DNA from: AWTP1-13 sp963775835
Lineage (GTDB): Bacteria > Pseudomonadota > Alphaproteobacteria > Rhizobiales > Hyphomicrobiaceae
DNA length: 64,000 nucleotides
Direction: 5' to 3'
Assembly: GCA_963775835.1 (NCBI GenBank)
Contig: CAVZKV010000007.1
Coordinates: forward strand, 82,796 to 146,795
The notes under the pieces are model-generated. The model did no database searches. It was not told the origin of the DNA and was given only the letters and a program-made list of their open reading frames with translations. Positions within the stretch are counted from its first letter, which is position 1; every line of letters begins with the position of its first letter. Shown here one piece after another: positions 44,644 through 52,918 of this stretch. The translations under genes and the position numbers were made by a program.

Positions 44644-45144
44644 ATGCTCACGCTCAACATCAACGGTCGACCGCATCCGGTCGAGGCCGAGGCGGTAACA
44701 CCGCTACTCTATGTGTTGCGCGACGAGATCGGCCTCAATGGCGCCAAGTTCGGCTGTGGCCTCGGCCAGTGTGGCGCCTGCACCGTGCTATTGGACGACA
44801 GGCCCGTACTATCCTGTATCACGCCGATCGCCGTGACCCAGGGCCGTCAGATCACGACCTTGGAGGGACTTGGCGGCATCGACAATCCGGGTCCTGTGCA
44901 GCGCGCCTTCATCGCCGAGCAGGCGGCGCAGTGCGGCTTCTGTATTGCCGGCATGATCATGCGCGCCGAGGGCCTGCTTCGCCGCAATTCTCAACCCTCC
45001 GACAAGGAGATCCGCACGCATATGAGTGCGAACCTGTGCCGCTGCGGCACGCACATGCGCATTCTGGCGGCTGTGCGTCGCGTCGCGCAGACCAAGCGAT
45101 CCGCCAGAGTTGATGCTCCACCCTCACAGGATGCACGCCGATGA
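44644..45144 (+). CDS. [2Fe-2S] subunit of a molybdenum hydroxylase (IorA/NicA-like)
   Basis: A 166-residue iron-sulfur protein with the plant-ferredoxin-type cluster (FGCGLGQCGACTVLLDDRPVLSC) and the second all-helical cluster (QCGFCIAGMIMRAEGLL and ANLCRCGTHMRI). All eight Cys are visible. CCCAGGAGGTCCC lies directly before the ATG. The stop overlaps the start of the large subunit as ATGA. It carries electrons from the molybdenum centre to the cytochrome. Confidence 0.94.
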   Translation: MLTLNINGRPHPVEAEAVTPLLYVLRDEIGLNGAKFGCGLGQCGACTVLLDDRPVLSCITPIAVTQGRQITTLEGLGGIDNPGPVQRAFIAEQAAQCGFCIAGMIMRAEGLLRRNSQPSDKEIRTHMSANLCRCGTHMRILAAVRRVAQTKRSARVDAPPSQDARR

Positions 45145-47369
45145 GTAGGCTCCCGGCCATGCTGTCACGACGTTCGCTGCTCGGGGCAGGTTCAGCCTTG
45201 GTGGTGAGTTTCACGCTGGCTCGCCCGCCGTTTCCGGGCGCCACGGCCCAGACGGCACCGCCCCGATTGCCGGGCAGTCTCCGCACCACGCCCATGCTCG
45301 ATGCCTGGATTCGCATCGACGCCAATGGCATCAGTGTCTTCACCGGTAAGGCCGAGCTCGGCCAAGGCATCAAGACCGCGCTGTTGCAGGTCGCGGCCGA
45401 GGAACTCAGCGTCGAACCGACGGACATCACCTTCATCACGGCGGACACGGCCAGAACCCCCAACGAGGGCTACACCTCCGGCAGCCAGTCGATGCAGGAC
45501 AGCGCCACGGCCATCCGCCACGCTGCGGCACAAGCGCGCGAGCTGCTGATCGCCGCCGCCGCCACGCGCTTGAGCATCCCGGCCGAGCAGTTGACGGCAA
45601 AAGCTGGCGTCATCAGCGGCCCCGACGGCCGCCGCGCCGACTATCGCGAGCTTGCCGCGACCGAGGTCCTGCACCTAGAAGCACGCCCGCAATCCAAGCT
45701 CAAAGAGCCCGGCAGCTACCGCTGGATCGGCAAGCCGATGGCGCGCGTCGACATCCCCGCCAAGGTGACGGGTGAGACCGCCTATGTGCAGGATTTGCGC
45801 CTCCCCGGCATGGTGCACGCGCGGGTCGTGCGTCCGCCGAGCTATGGTGCCCGCCTACGCTTCGTCGAGGTTTCCGCCGTCGAGCGCATGCCGGGGGTGT
45901 TTAAGGTCGTGCGCGACGGCCACTTTCTCGCCGTCGCGGCCCAACGCGAATTCCAGGCTGTGCAGGCGATGGACGCGCTGGCACTGGCAAGCCAGTGGGA
46001 CGAAGACAAGGGACTCCCCAACCCGAATGGGCTCTACGATTGGGTGCGCAACGCTGCCTCTAAGGAGTACGTCATCGCCTCGGTCGGCAACGTCGCCGAG
46101 ACTGATGGGCGCGCGCTGGAGGCGGTCTACCACCGACCCTATCAGTTACACGGGTCAATTGGGCCCTCCTGCGCCGTGGCGCAGCTCGAGGCCGGCGCCC
46201 TAACGGTATGGACGCATGCGCAAGGCGTCTACCCGCTCCGCGCAGCGCTCGCCGAGATGCTGGGCCTGGCGCACGACAAGATCCGCTGCATCCATATGGA
46301 GGGCTCGGGCTGCTATGGTCACAACGGGGCCGACGACGCCGCCGCCGACGCCGCCCTTGTGGCAATGGCACTCCCCGGCCGCCCCGTCCGCCTGCAATGG
46401 ATGCGCGACCAGGAGCACGCCTGGGAGCCTTTCGGCGCGGCGATGGTAACGCGCGCGCGTGCCACCCTCGATAACCGCGGCAGCGTCGCCAGCTGGCAAT
46501 ACGAGGTGTGGAGCAACGCCCACTCGACGCGTCCGGGCGGCGCCGGCAACCTGATGCCGGCTTGGCATTTGCAGCGGGCCTTCGCCCAGCCTGTGCCGGA
46601 GCCCATCCCGCAGCCCACGGGCGGCGGCGACCGCAACGCCATCCCGCTCTATCAGTTCGCCAATATGCGCATTGTGCACCGCTTTATCCCCGAGATGCCG
46701 CTGCGGGTCTCCGCCCTGCGCGGCCTCGGAGCCTACATGAACGTGTTTTCGCTCGAGAGTTTCATGGATGAACTGGCGCTTGCCGCCGGCGCCGATCCGG
46801 TCGAATTTCGTTTGCGGCACTTGGCTGACGCCCGCGCCCGCGCGGTCGTTGAGCTCGCGGCCCAGAAATTCGGTTGGGGTGACGCTCAGAAACCACGCAT
46901 GGGATACGGCCGTGGCTTCGCGTTTGCCAAATACAAGAACCTGGCGGCCTATACCGCGGTGGCCGCCGAGCTCGAGGTCGAGCGCGAAAGCGGACAGATA
47001 CGGCTGCTGCGGTTCGTGGCTGCCGACGACAGCGGCGAGATCGTCAATCCGGACGGCGTACGCAACCAGATCGAAGGTGGAATTGTGCAGTCGACGAGCT
47101 GGACGTTGCGCGAGGCGGTGGCCTTTGATGAAACCCGCATCAGGAGCCGAGATTGGAGCACCTACCCGATTTTGCGCTTTGCCGAACTGCCCGACCATGT
47201 CGAGGTGCACCTCATCGACCGACCGGGTCAACCGTTCCTCGGCACCGGCGAATCGGCACAAGGCCCGACCGCGGCCGCAATTGCCAACGCCGTTGCCAAT
47301 GCGACTGGGGTTCGCATCCGGGAGCTGCCGCTCACACCCGCGCGCGTGAAAGCCGCCATTGGCGCATGA
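45141..47369 (+). CDS. Molybdopterin-binding subunit of a periplasmic hydroxylase (IorB/NicB-like)
   Basis: Catalytic subunit, 742 residues, xanthine-oxidase family. It has a Tat signal (MLSRRSLLGAGSALVVS), then the two aldehyde-oxidase-type domains: FTGKAELGQGIKTALLQ, YTSGSQSMQDSATAIRHAA, the cofactor region HGSIGPSCAVAQ, GSGCYGHNGADDAAADAAL and the C-terminal GTGESAQGP with the catalytic Glu. With the [2Fe-2S] and tri-haem partners upstream it forms a three-subunit enzyme of the isoquinoline oxidoreductase/nicotinate dehydrogenase type, oxidising an N-heterocycle or aldehyde. The exact substrate is not readable. Confidence 0.92.
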   Translation: MSRLPAMLSRRSLLGAGSALVVSFTLARPPFPGATAQTAPPRLPGSLRTTPMLDAWIRIDANGISVFTGKAELGQGIKTALLQVAAEELSVEPTDITFITADTARTPNEGYTSGSQSMQDSATAIRHAAAQARELLIAAAATRLSIPAEQLTAKAGVISGPDGRRADYRELAATEVLHLEARPQSKLKEPGSYRWIGKPMARVDIPAKVTGETAYVQDLRLPGMVHARVVRPPSYGARLRFVEVSAVERMPGVFKVVRDGHFLAVAAQREFQAVQAMDALALASQWDEDKGLPNPNGLYDWVRNAASKEYVIASVGNVAETDGRALEAVYHRPYQLHGSIGPSCAVAQLEAGALTVWTHAQGVYPLRAALAEMLGLAHDKIRCIHMEGSGCYGHNGADDAAADAALVAMALPGRPVRLQWMRDQEHAWEPFGAAMVTRARATLDNRGSVASWQYEVWSNAHSTRPGGAGNLMPAWHLQRAFAQPVPEPIPQPTGGGDRNAIPLYQFANMRIVHRFIPEMPLRVSALRGLGAYMNVFSLESFMDELALAAGADPVEFRLRHLADARARAVVELAAQKFGWGDAQKPRMGYGRGFAFAKYKNLAAYTAVAAELEVERESGQIRLLRFVAADDSGEIVNPDGVRNQIEGGIVQSTSWTLREAVAFDETRIRSRDWSTYPILRFAELPDHVEVHLIDRPGQPFLGTGESAQGPTAAAIANAVANATGVRIRELPLTPARVKAAIGA

Positions 47370-47830
47370 CTTGGGCGCAGGTGGCGAGGTCCAAGGGGGC
47401 CCTCATCGCTGGAGGGTGCCTCTTCGAGAGACCTATCCCCGTCGCGGATTGATCGGTCTCCTCACCAAGGCGCGACCTGAGCCGCGAGAGCCCGGAGGTT
47501 CGCCGAGGCGTCCCGGGACCCCGCGTATGTGGCCGCAAGGGCCTCCGCTATTTGCGGTGCAGCTACGACGCGATCAGGGCGCTCAGGGGGACGAAAGCAC
47601 CGCTGGAGGCGGAAAGGTCGACAAGCTCTTGCTATGCCGTAGCAGTTGGCACTGGCGCTGGTGTTAAGAGCTGGCGAAGCTCCCCGCGTGCGACCACGCG
47701 CGGATGATCGCGGAGCCTCTAGCATCTCAGCTCGTGAACGACCAAATGAGGTGCAACGGAGAGTGGAGGATGGCGTTTCACCAGCGAACGAGCGCCGTTC
47801 TCGCCAAGATCGCCAAGAAGTCGTCGCGCC
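47370..47830. other. Intergenic stretch
   Basis: About 460 bases, no supported gene on either strand. I see no terminator with a T-run directly after the large subunit. Confidence 0.45.
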
Positions 47831-48124
47831 ATGCAAGCCATTCGCAATAACGCCGCGCTCAACCGCTACGAGCTTGAGACCGAGGCCGGCTTTGCCGTTG
47901 CCAACTATCGACCGTTGCCCGGCGCCATTGCCATTTTCCACACCGAAGTCCCCCTTCCTTTGCGCGGTCGCAACATCGGCGTGCGGCTTGTGCGCGGCGT
48001 TCTCGAGGATGTCCGACGGCAGGGACTTAAAGTGGTGCCGCAATGCTCGTTCGTGCGCGCCTTTATGGCTCGCCATCCCGAGTACCAGGATTTGCTCGCC
48101 GCCGAAGCCGTCGCGGCACGCTAG
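47831..48124 (+). CDS. Short GNAT-like acetyltransferase (YjdJ/COG2388 type)
   Basis: A 97-residue minimal GNAT-fold protein. It begins MQAIRNNAALNRYELETEAGFAVANYR and holds the short acetyl-CoA stretch IAIFHTEVPLPLRGRNIGVRLVRGVLEDVRRQGLKVVPQCSFVRAFMARHPEYQDL. That layout (E-V-P-x-x-L-R-G-x-x-I-G, then CSFVRAFMxRHPEY) is diagnostic of the small GCN5-related group. Acceptor unknown. The start is the ATG at 47831. Confidence 0.88.
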   Translation: MQAIRNNAALNRYELETEAGFAVANYRPLPGAIAIFHTEVPLPLRGRNIGVRLVRGVLEDVRRQGLKVVPQCSFVRAFMARHPEYQDLLAAEAVAAR

Positions 48125-48281
48125 CCGGATGCCGGCGCGGCGACGATGGGTGTGTGGCAGCTCGCGTGGCTCAGGCGGAAGGTGCAAGCCCTTTACCTAA
48201 TATTGCGTGAAAGCATTGAACTGAGCGAGCCCTTGCGAAGAGGCTTTGCGCAAACAGCGTTCCGCAAAGGACGAGGTTGTG

Positions 48282-48536
48282 ATGCGCCGCCACTTGCCGA
48301 CGATCCTGCTCCTGCTCGTGCTTTTGGGGCTTCTTGCCCTGGCGCTCACTTTTATGGTCAGTGCTTGGCGGGGCAGCACCGCACACATGAGCGTCCATGG
48401 CTGGATCGCACTCAGTTTGGGCGTCTTTTTTTCGGTTCTGATCGGGTGTGGCCTAATGGCGCTGATGTTTTACAGCAGTCGGCAGGGCTACGACGACCGT
48501 GCGAGCGGCGGCGAGCCACCTCCGGACGACGGCTAA
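48282..48536 (+). CDS. Small membrane protein, two helices
   Basis: An 84-residue protein from the ATG at 48282, with GAGG at a suitable distance. Two hydrophobic helices (LPTILLLLVLLGLLALALTFMV and IALSLGVFFSVLIGCGLMALMFY) flank a short loop; the tail is acidic and Pro-rich. No family name known to me. A longer start at 48246 adds only basic residues. It could be a small membrane adaptor. Confidence 0.6.
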   Translation: MRRHLPTILLLLVLLGLLALALTFMVSAWRGSTAHMSVHGWIALSLGVFFSVLIGCGLMALMFYSSRQGYDDRASGGEPPPDDG

Positions 48537-48576
48537 ACGGCCGATGTTTCAAGTCACCATTCACACCTGGGGGTCG

Positions 48577-48814
48577 CTAGGATGCTTCCGAATCGGACCC
48601 CGACCGCCCCGTCCCCTTGCCGCCGCTGCCGCCATAACCTTTGCTTCGGCCTTCCCCGCCATGGCCCTTCTCACCGGGCGTCCAGCTCCCGTCCTTTTCC
48701 GTGGCGCGATCGTTTCGTCGCCTCGCGCTCGGAGTCGCGCACACCGTAGTCGCTCGGCCAACGATCCTGTTTGTCAAGTTGCGGAGCTTTGGCCACTTTT
48801 TGCTTTTTCACCAT
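48577..48814 (-). pseudogene. Small basic Gly/Lys-rich protein, frameshifted
   Basis: An excellent AGGAGC precedes the ATG at 48814; the frame gives MVKKQKVAKAPQLDKQDRWPSDYGVRDSERE. Around 48690-48730 it leaves a natural continuation, which in another frame reads DRATEKDGSWTPGEKGHGGEGRSKGYGG, a KGG-like Gly/Lys tail, ending at 48577. One base change joins the two into about 78 residues. I recall such RWPxDYGVRD and GSWTPGEKGHGG proteins in Alphaproteobacteria, function unknown. Confidence 0.55.
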
Positions 48815-48873
48815 GTCGTGCTCCTTTAGGTCATCGATCGATGCTTGCCACATGCGATGCATCTGCCGGCGAG

Positions 48874-50862
48874 CTACAGGCCGAACGGGTAAGTATCGGC
48901 AGCGCCAGCCGCCGTCTTCTGTTTCGCAGCCAAGGGAGTGAGCGCACAACTTTCGTCGAACCAGACGAAGGCATCGAACTGGCGGGACAACGAAGCTTCC
49001 GCATAGTGGCTGGCGAGCTCAGTCTCAGGTCGGTAGACGAGACCGATGTAGCGCTGCAGCCGTGGCTCGGCTAAGCGGCGCCGCAGCGCGTCGTCGGACC
49101 TCAGATCAAGCAGGAAGCGGGGCACCCGCGCATCATGACAAAGGCGCTCGTAGCTATCGGCGTGTGACGGGCGCAGGCGCATAACTTCCATCGCTCCATC
49201 CCAATCGCTCGCCGCCGCGACCGTTCCCGTGTGCGTGCCAAAGCCGATGAGAGTTGCATTGCCTGCGAAGCGCTCACGACAAAGCTGACCAAGGTTGAGC
49301 TCCTCGCGCACTATTCCCATCTCGGTGTCGCGCGCATCACCGATGTGGGAGTTGTGTGCCCAGACCACGGCCTTGGCAGCGGCACCACGCGCCTCGAGCA
49401 CATGGGCGAGCGTCTCGAACATGTGCGTGTCGCGCAGGTTCCAGGCCTCCGCGCCGCCGTAGTGCATAGCCCGGTAGTAGCGCGGTGCAGCGGCCACCAG
49501 CCGGGCGTTCTGCGCCGCATCCAGAAACCCGCCGCCGTCGGTTCGGGAGTATTGAAGCCGACGCTGCAACAGCTCGCGGCACTGGTTCACGACGGCAACC
49601 TCGCATTTACGGTAAGCCGCGGAGAGAATGGCCCGACCATAGGTCGAGGGCTCCTTCTGCCAAGGCGTGAGGCACCCGTAGCGCTCCCGGGCGACCTTCG
49701 CCGCCTCCGGATCGACTTTGTCCAGATAGCCGAGCACCGCCGCGATCGAACCATGCAGGTTGTAGATGTCTAAACCGTAAAACCCCACCTGGCGTTCGGC
49801 AGCCTGGTTTTGGTTATGGGCGCGCAGCCAGTCCACCAGCTCAAGCACCTCGACATTGCGCCACATCCAGGTTGGAAACCTCTGGAATGGCCTATCGACA
49901 CCGACCTGCTGCGGCAGCTGGCGCACGTAACCGTCGATGGCCACCGCATCCGGCCAATCCGCCTCGACGGCGACAACCGTAAAGCCATGCTGCGCGATGA
50001 GGTGCCGCGTGATTGCCGCCCGGGCTCTGTAGAATTCCGAGGTACCATGGCTCGCTTCACCGACTAGCACGACCCGTTGGTCTGCGAAACGATCAAACAA
50101 CCTCCCAAACGATGCCTCATTGAAGGCGGGCAAGGCTTCGGCCCGCCCGGCGATCAGCTCGGGCAGGTCCTGCCGGCGGACCCGGCGTCGCGACCGATCT
50201 GCCGGGCCACCGCCTTCCGGCCAACCGCCCTTGCCGATCAGCGGCACGAACTTCACCGAGCCGAGGTTTTCCTCCTCGAAGGCGGCCTCAGCTGTGCGCG
50301 TGACCCTTAGCAACTTCTGCCTGCGTCCAAAGGCGCCGACGGGGATCACCAGGCGCCCGCCGATGGCCAACTGCTGCTTTAGTGCCAGGGGCACTTTCGG
50401 ACCACCGGCCGAGACCAGAATGGCGTCGAAGGGCGCGGCGTGAGCCCAACCCAATGTCCCGTCCCCGACGCGGATCTCAACGTTATCGTAACCAAGCCGA
50501 GCGAAACGCGCGCGGGCGGCTTCGACCAGCGAGGGATGGCGCTCGATTGCGTAGACCGCGTTGGCAATCTGGCTGAGAATGGCCGCGGCATAGCCCGACC
50601 CGGCACCGACCTCGAGCACGCGGTCGCCCGGCCTGACCGCCGCTGCCTCGATCATCAGGGCGACGACGTAGGGTTGGGAGATGGTCTGATCTTCGCCGAT
50701 CGGTAGCGGTGTATCGGCATAGGCGAATTCCTCGAGGGCCGCAGTGACAAAAGCCTCGCGCGGGACCTTGCCCATCGCCGCAATGACGTAGCGATCTTGG
50801 ATGCCGCGGCGGGCGAGTTGGGCATCGACCATGCGCTCCCTCAGCGGGGAGCGGTCAGGCAT
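48874..50862 (-). CDS. Fusion: protein-L-isoaspartate O-methyltransferase + erythromycin-esterase-like domain
   Basis: A 662-residue protein from the ATG at 50862 (GGAG eight bases upstream). The first 210 residues are a PCMT: QTISQPYVVALMIEAA, VLEVGAGSGYAAAILS (SAM site) and GDGTLGW; this enzyme methylates damaged isoaspartyl sites. After a basic linker the rest is an erythromycin-esterase/Ere-like domain: VVLVGEASHGTSEFYRARAAITRHLI with the catalytic His, VEADWPDA, VVWAHNSHIGDARDTEMG and a C-terminal YRPETELASHY. The second domain may hydrolyse an ester or act on a damaged metabolite. Proteins of this two-domain plan occur in Alphaproteobacteria. No antibiotic role should be assumed. Confidence 0.92.
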   Translation of the reverse strand: MPDRSPLRERMVDAQLARRGIQDRYVIAAMGKVPREAFVTAALEEFAYADTPLPIGEDQTISQPYVVALMIEAAAVRPGDRVLEVGAGSGYAAAILSQIANAVYAIERHPSLVEAARARFARLGYDNVEIRVGDGTLGWAHAAPFDAILVSAGGPKVPLALKQQLAIGGRLVIPVGAFGRRQKLLRVTRTAEAAFEEENLGSVKFVPLIGKGGWPEGGGPADRSRRRVRRQDLPELIAGRAEALPAFNEASFGRLFDRFADQRVVLVGEASHGTSEFYRARAAITRHLIAQHGFTVVAVEADWPDAVAIDGYVRQLPQQVGVDRPFQRFPTWMWRNVEVLELVDWLRAHNQNQAAERQVGFYGLDIYNLHGSIAAVLGYLDKVDPEAAKVARERYGCLTPWQKEPSTYGRAILSAAYRKCEVAVVNQCRELLQRRLQYSRTDGGGFLDAAQNARLVAAAPRYYRAMHYGGAEAWNLRDTHMFETLAHVLEARGAAAKAVVWAHNSHIGDARDTEMGIVREELNLGQLCRERFAGNATLIGFGTHTGTVAAASDWDGAMEVMRLRPSHADSYERLCHDARVPRFLLDLRSDDALRRRLAEPRLQRYIGLVYRPETELASHYAEASLSRQFDAFVWFDESCALTPLAAKQKTAAGAADTYPFGL

Positions 50863-50904
50863 GGTCCGTGCTCCAAAATCGGCCCTCGTCACGGCTTGCC
50901 GCGC

Positions 50905-51375
50905 CTAGTTGAGCGCGTTTTCGAGCTGCCGTTTGCTCATTCGGGACCGCCCGGGAATGGCGCGGGCCCTGGCCCGGCGGTAGAGCTGCGCCTTGGATGC
51001 GCCGCCGCTGCGGCGGGCTCTCGTACGCGCAGCCTTCGTGCCCCGGCGCGTCAATTTCTTCTTGGCATTGCGACCGCCCACGGCGCGCGAGCTCTCGCGT
51101 CGACCGCGCGCACCGACACGTGAACTGCCTTCTCGCTCCTGCTGCCCCGTCGTACCGCGCGCCTCCTTGCGCTTGGACCTGCTGTAATGCCGCCTATTCT
51201 CGGCGGCACTCTCGTATTTCGAAGCGCCGGCTTCACTGAGTGCGATGGCGATGGCCTGTCGCCTGTTCCTGACCTTTCCGCCCCTACCACTCGGGCCGCT
51301 TTTCAATTCGCCATGCTTGAATTCGTGCATGACGCGTCCCGTGGTCTTGCGCTGGCCTAGTGATGTTCGAGCCAT
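50905..51375 (-). CDS. DUF6496 domain basic protein
   Basis: A 156-residue, very basic protein. The N-terminal half holds the DUF6496-type motif VMHEFKHGELKSGPSGRGGKVRNRRQAIAIALSEAGAS, the rest is Arg/Lys/Gly-rich and ends with ARAIPGRSRMSKRQLENALN, a SAP/Rho-N-like helix. GAGGAGA precedes the ATG at 51375. DNA or RNA binding is likely but unproven. It is 42 bases upstream of the PCMT fusion on the same strand. Confidence 0.8.
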   Translation of the reverse strand: MARTSLGQRKTTGRVMHEFKHGELKSGPSGRGGKVRNRRQAIAIALSEAGASKYESAAENRRHYSRSKRKEARGTTGQQEREGSSRVGARGRRESSRAVGGRNAKKKLTRRGTKAARTRARRSGGASKAQLYRRARARAIPGRSRMSKRQLENALN

Positions 51376-52038
51376 GTATGTTCTCCTCAAATCGCGCTAC
51401 GTCGTGAAGCTTGGCATGTGCTCAGCCTCGCCCTCGCATCTGACCCACTCGCCTAGGGATCACCCGAACGGCTGAGGCGGCAAAGAGCCATGCCTTGCGG
51501 CAGACCTGCTTTGTCTCGACGATGCCGGTGACCAATCGGCATCGCCTGGGGTGAGGATCCGCGGCAGCTGCCGTTGCCGGCTTTCGGCAAAAGCACGAGC
51601 TTGGCCGGGCCGGGCGGGTGGTGAGGTCAAATTGACTGTAGGCATTCGTACCATGTGGCGGGCCGATGGCGGTGGCCCGCATCTCGTGAGCACAACATCG
51701 CGAGGGGCAATCTGGTTCAAACAAATGACCTTTTGGCGCGTCGAACGCGGCTCGACGCGCCGACAACCGCGGTGTCCTGCGGCCTGTCTGCTGGCGACGA
51801 CCTTGCTGGGCGACGTCTACCCGATCTTGCCCGCCGCCTTTGTTCGTCGTGCGCCGGGTTGATGATAAGGGCCGCTCGCGCGGCGCAATTTTTTTGAGCG
51901 CATCGGTGTTTTCCTGACCCGGAAAGGTCAGGCGAAAACCTGCCAATTCCGAAGCTGGGCGCGAAAAGCCCTGATCGCTACCTTCTCTTTCCATGAGCTC
52001 GCAGGCAATGAGCTCAAGAGATCACAGGAGAGACAGTC
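51376..52038. other. Intergenic region
   Basis: About 660 bases between divergent genes. No frame has a family mark. The last 80 bases are AT-richer and contain GAGCTCGCAGGCAATGAGCTC, a short inverted repeat (GAGCTC) close upstream of the 38-residue gene, perhaps part of its promoter region. Confidence 0.4.
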
Positions 52039-52155
52039 ATGCAGACCATCACATCCGCCCTTGTTGCCCTGGTCTTGCTCACGGGGATCGCGGGTTCGGC
52101 TCAGGCTCTCGACGCCAGGAGCTTCTACGAGCAGGTTGATCGCAATCACAACTAG
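52039..52155 (+). CDS. Small secreted peptide (38 aa)
   Basis: AGGAGAGACAGTC precedes the ATG at 52039, a strong ribosome site. The product has a signal peptide (TITSALVALVLLTGIAGSAQA) and a 15-residue mature peptide, LDARSFYEQVDRNHN, ending at the TAG at 52155. I recall short Bradyrhizobium-type proteins with the same plan (signal, then LDAKSFYEQxDR). It is too short for most gene finders. It stands alone, in the gap upstream of the minus-strand signalling genes. Confidence 0.75.
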   Translation: MQTITSALVALVLLTGIAGSAQALDARSFYEQVDRNHN

Positions 52156-52276
52156 CAGGCACGCCGGATCTCAGAACGGCCCTGGCAAAAAAGACTTGCC
52201 GATCGTGAGCCGCCGCGCCGGAGAAGGCCAGATCGCGGGTTGCGCGGGGAGGAGTGAGACATCGTCGTCTCACTCC

Positions 52277-52918
52277 TTAAGTCTTGAGGAAACCCCGCGA
52301 CATCTGCAGGGCCTGGACGCGGTTGTGCACCTTTAGCTTCTTGAAGATGTGCGCCAAATAGTACCTGATCGTACTCGGTTTGATATGCAGCTTGTCGGCA
52401 ATTTCCTTGTCGGTCAGCCCCTTGCAGACGCCAGCCAGGACCTGCTGCTCTCGATGGGAGAGTTCGGCATGACCGCTGACCTGCGGCTGGGTATCGAGGC
52501 TCGAAGATACCAGAAGTTGGGCGCTTAGCGCCGGGGCGATATAGGGCTCGCCGGCCTGCACACCCCTGATTATTTCGACCAATTCGCTGCCGCTTATTCC
52601 CTTCAGAACGTAGCCCCGCACACCGGCGCGCAGAGCGTGTGTCAGGTGCACCTCGTCATCTGACGCGGTTAAAACCAGCACTTTGGTTTGGCGGTGCGCG
52701 GAAAGGATCGCGCGCGCTGCCGCGATGCCTCCGCCGCGAATTAAGATCTCTAGGATCAGAATATCGGGCTTCTGCAAAGCCGCAATGCGACGCGCATCAG
52801 CGGCCGTTTCCCCTTCGGCAACGCAGATCAGGCCTTCCGCGCGCTGCAAGGATTGAATTAGCCCTTGCCGAAAGAGGGGGTGTTCGTCGACCGCCGCGAA
52901 GGTAATCGTTTCAACCAT
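52277..52918 (-). CDS. NarL/LuxR-family response regulator with Glu at the phosphoacceptor site
   Basis: A 213-residue regulator: receiver domain then LuxR-type HTH (LSHREQQVLAGVCKGLTDKEIADKLHIKPSTIRYYLAHIFKKLKV). The receiver keeps the acidic pair (VDEHPLF, residues 10-16), Thr84 and Lys106 (GYVLKG), but the phosphoacceptor position in PDILILEILI is Glu57; the codon at 52750-52748 is GAG. Asp-to-Glu at this site often mimics phosphorylation in other regulators. The start at 52918 overlaps the kinase gene by eight bases, so the two are coupled. With its partner kinase lacking its His, control is unlikely to be by phosphotransfer. Confidence 0.92.
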   Translation of the reverse strand: MVETITFAAVDEHPLFRQGLIQSLQRAEGLICVAEGETAADARRIAALQKPDILILEILIRGGGIAAARAILSAHRQTKVLVLTASDDEVHLTHALRAGVRGYVLKGISGSELVEIIRGVQAGEPYIAPALSAQLLVSSSLDTQPQVSGHAELSHREQQVLAGVCKGLTDKEIADKLHIKPSTIRYYLAHIFKKLKVHNRVQALQMSRGFLKT

